Source: Planctomycetota bacterium
GTDB taxonomy: Bacteria > Planctomycetota > Planctomycetia > Pirellulales > Lacipirellulaceae
Assembly (NCBI GenBank): GCA_024278035.1
Contig: JAJRUA010000356.1
Coordinates: 1-5,354 of the forward strand
Direction: 5' to 3'
Length of the DNA stretch: 5,354 nt
The translations under genes were made by a program, and so were the position numbers. Numbering within the stretch: the stretch's first letter is position 1; every line of letters starts with the position of its first letter. Of this stretch, positions 3,553-5,354 are shown in pieces. Below the pieces are notes generated by a model that saw only the letters and a list, made by a program, of their open reading frames with translations, had not been told where the DNA came from and did no database searches.

Positions 3553-5354
3553 ATGCCTGCTGCTCCGCCACCTTCGACAATGGACTACGATCAGTTTGTT
3601 GATGCGCGGATTAAGCAGACGCGCATGGCGGTGGAAATCACCGATTTGGCCAGTAGCGTGGCCACGCTCTTGGCAGCCAGCTTGGCATTTTTGTTGGTGG
3701 CGGCATTGGTAGAACACTGGTTGGTGCCGGGTGGGTACAGCGTGGGAGAACGAGCCGGGCTGTTGGGAGTTGCTCTTGTGGGGGGCGTGATCTATTCGGC
3801 CCGTCGGCTTCTGCCAGTGATTGCCGGACGGGTGAATCCACTTTATGCAGCGATGGAGATCGAACGAGACACCCCCGAACTAAAGAACTCGCTGGTCAAT
3901 TTGCTACAACTTCGGTCGTCGGGCGCGACTTCGCAAGCCATTCAGCAAACGCTCGAACAGCAGGCGGCCGAACGACTTGTCACGGCAAGCGAAGCGACCA
4001 TCGACCGTGCGGGCCTATTGCGAGTTGGCTACGTTCTGTTGGGGTTGGTTGCCGTGATCGGTCTCTATGTGGTGATTTCTCCCAAAGACTTCTTCGCCAC
4101 TGCCGGTCGGATTGCTTTGCCATGGGCCGATATTGCGGCTCCGACGCGCGTTCAGATCATGGACCTCACGCCGGGCGCAGCGACCGTTTCGCAAGGTGAC
4201 ACGCTGGAAGTTTCTGCGCGGCTCAGTGGTTTGCGTAAGGACGATGTCGTGGAGCTAATCTACTCAGCCCGAGACGGACGGACGATCGACCGTCGCCTTA
4301 CGATGCAGCCGGGCGCGTCGGGAATTCGTTATCGAGCGACGCTTGGCGACGTGGCGGGCAGCGCTCTGGGCCTGCAAACGAACTTGCAGTATCGGCTGGT
4401 GGCCGGCGACGCGCGGTCGCCCCTTTACCGGGTGCAAGTGCTCTCTTCGCCGACGATTGCGCCACTGAAGGTTGTTTACGACTACCCTGACTACACAGGT
4501 TTCGCCAGCCGCACGGTGGAGGGCGTTGGCGATTTAGAGGCGATCGAAGGAACCCGTATCACGCTGACTGCCGAAGCGAATTTGCCGATCGAGTCGGCAC
4601 AGATCGACAAGGATGCCGATGGCACGCCCGACATTCGGCTGCGGGCTGAGGGCCAGACCGCGGCGGTTGCCAACTTCACGCTTCGCCGTGATGGCGAACG
4701 GGCTGGTGTGGCGCATGAGTCGGTCTATGTGATTCGATTCACTTCTGTCGAGGGACAGTCGAATAGCAACCCGGCACGTCACCGGCTGATCGTAACGCCC
4801 GACCTATTGCCCGAAGCGGCGATTTTATTGCCCGAAGAGGCGACGGTGGATGTGGCGCTCAACGATGAAGTCGGAATCGAAATCGAGGCACGCGACCCCG
4901 ACTTCGCTCTCGCATCTGTCCGGCTATTGGGCGAAGTAAAAGGTCGCGGCATGTTAGAGGACTCTTTATTAACTCGTTCCAAGAAGGGACACAAGGGAAA
5001 GTTCTTCGTAAGGCGAACGCTTTCGCCCGAGCAGCTTCGGCTGAATGTGGGCGACGTGCTTATCTATTGGGTCGAAGCAACCGACAACCGTTCGCCCGAA
5101 GCGAACCGCGTGGTCACCACGAAAAAGCGATTGCGTGTCGTTGCAAGCGATCCACAAAAGGGTAAGCAGCAAGGGGGCCAACAGGGCGAAGCAAGCGACG
5201 ATTCGAGTGACAGTAGCTCATCACCAAACGATTCGGCGCCGCAGCAAAGTGAAAGCAACCCACAAGAGAACGGTCAACAGGAAAATGGCGAGCCGCAAGC
5301 GTCAGCGACCGGAGAGGAGCAACCGGGCCAGCAGCAAGAAGGCGAGCCGTCGGC
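3553..5354 (+). CDS. DUF4175-like membrane protein, N-terminal 600 residues
   Basis: The frame is open to the window end, so the C-terminus is missing. ATG 3553 is the first start after an in-frame stop at 3517; an ATG at 3580 is possible, and neither has a clear Shine-Dalgarno. Order of parts: a short Pro/Ala N-terminus; two hydrophobic segments at about 33-57 and 68-88; a helical cytoplasmic-type stretch (95-152) with Gln/Glu-rich QQTLEQQAAERL; a third hydrophobic segment at about 154-176; then beta-rich, Ig-like material to about 530. That part includes VVYDYPDYTGF (307-317), the YPxYTG signature I associate with DUF4175-like proteins, and a GT-x-[IV]-x-L element (333-338). A DxDxDGxxD stretch lies at 352-360. 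From about 533 the chain becomes Gln/Glu/Ser/Asn/Gly-rich, as in the long Q-rich tails of this family. Relatives often sit near MoxR-type ATPase, DUF58 and von Willebrand A genes; that neighbourhood is not visible here. Function is unknown; an envelope role is inferred from topology. Family assignment is moderately sure, the gene itself very sure. Confidence 0.9.
   Translation, partial: MPAAPPPSTMDYDQFVDARIKQTRMAVEITDLASSVATLLAASLAFLLVAALVEHWLVPGGYSVGERAGLLGVALVGGVIYSARRLLPVIAGRVNPLYAAMEIERDTPELKNSLVNLLQLRSSGATSQAIQQTLEQQAAERLVTASEATIDRAGLLRVGYVLLGLVAVIGLYVVISPKDFFATAGRIALPWADIAAPTRVQIMDLTPGAATVSQGDTLEVSARLSGLRKDDVVELIYSARDGRTIDRRLTMQPGASGIRYRATLGDVAGSALGLQTNLQYRLVAGDARSPLYRVQVLSSPTIAPLKVVYDYPDYTGFASRTVEGVGDLEAIEGTRITLTAEANLPIESAQIDKDADGTPDIRLRAEGQTAAVANFTLRRDGERAGVAHESVYVIRFTSVEGQSNSNPARHRLIVTPDLLPEAAILLPEEATVDVALNDEVGIEIEARDPDFALASVRLLGEVKGRGMLEDSLLTRSKKGHKGKFFVRRTLSPEQLRLNVGDVLIYWVEATDNRSPEANRVVTTKKRLRVVASDPQKGKQQGGQQGEASDDSSDSSSSPNDSAPQQSESNPQENGQQENGEPQASATGEEQPGQQQEGEPS

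Overview
The window looks like chromosomal DNA from a planctomycete, most likely of the Pirellulales. This rests on four things: secreted proteins with PEP-CTERM sorting tails (one with a dockerin-type calcium-binding repeat pair), a lipid A kinase with the planctomycete-style N-terminus, a large membrane-anchored protein of the DUF4175-like type, and intergenic repeats built from the ATCCGCGT word. The assignment comes from family recognition only; there is no rRNA or other phylogenetic marker here.

Layout. (1) Positions 1-438 (+): the C-terminal end of a secreted protein with two dockerin-like repeats and a PEP-CTERM anchor. (2) Positions 631-1245 (+): a complete 204-residue PEP-CTERM protein with signal peptide and good Shine-Dalgarno, closed by a strong intrinsic terminator at 1313-1350. 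(3) Positions 1246-1716: convergent intergenic space holding the terminator, a small tandem repeat with a dyad, one copy of a 52-bp dispersed repeat and a well-structured inverted-repeat element just past the lpxK stop. (4) Positions 1717-2865 (-): lpxK, tetraacyldisaccharide 4'-kinase, carrying an unusual six-unit, 15-bp in-frame tandem repeat. (5) Positions 2866-3552: a divergent intergenic region with two more copies of the 52-bp repeat in inverted orientation, enclosing two further stem-loop modules. (6) Positions 3553 to the end (+): the first 600 residues of a DUF4175-like protein with three membrane segments, an extracytoplasmic beta-rich part and the start of a Gln/Glu/Ser-rich tail.

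How the genes relate. All four products concern the cell envelope or surface: two exported proteins for exosortase-type sorting, one enzyme of lipid A synthesis and one large membrane protein. They are in separate transcription units (two +, one -, one +), so there is no evidence of a shared operon. I see no mobile-element transposase, CRISPR array, toxin-antitoxin pair or defence gene. The most interesting material is non-coding or repeat-derived: the 52-bp repeat family, the structured element behind lpxK and the pentapeptide expansion inside LpxK.
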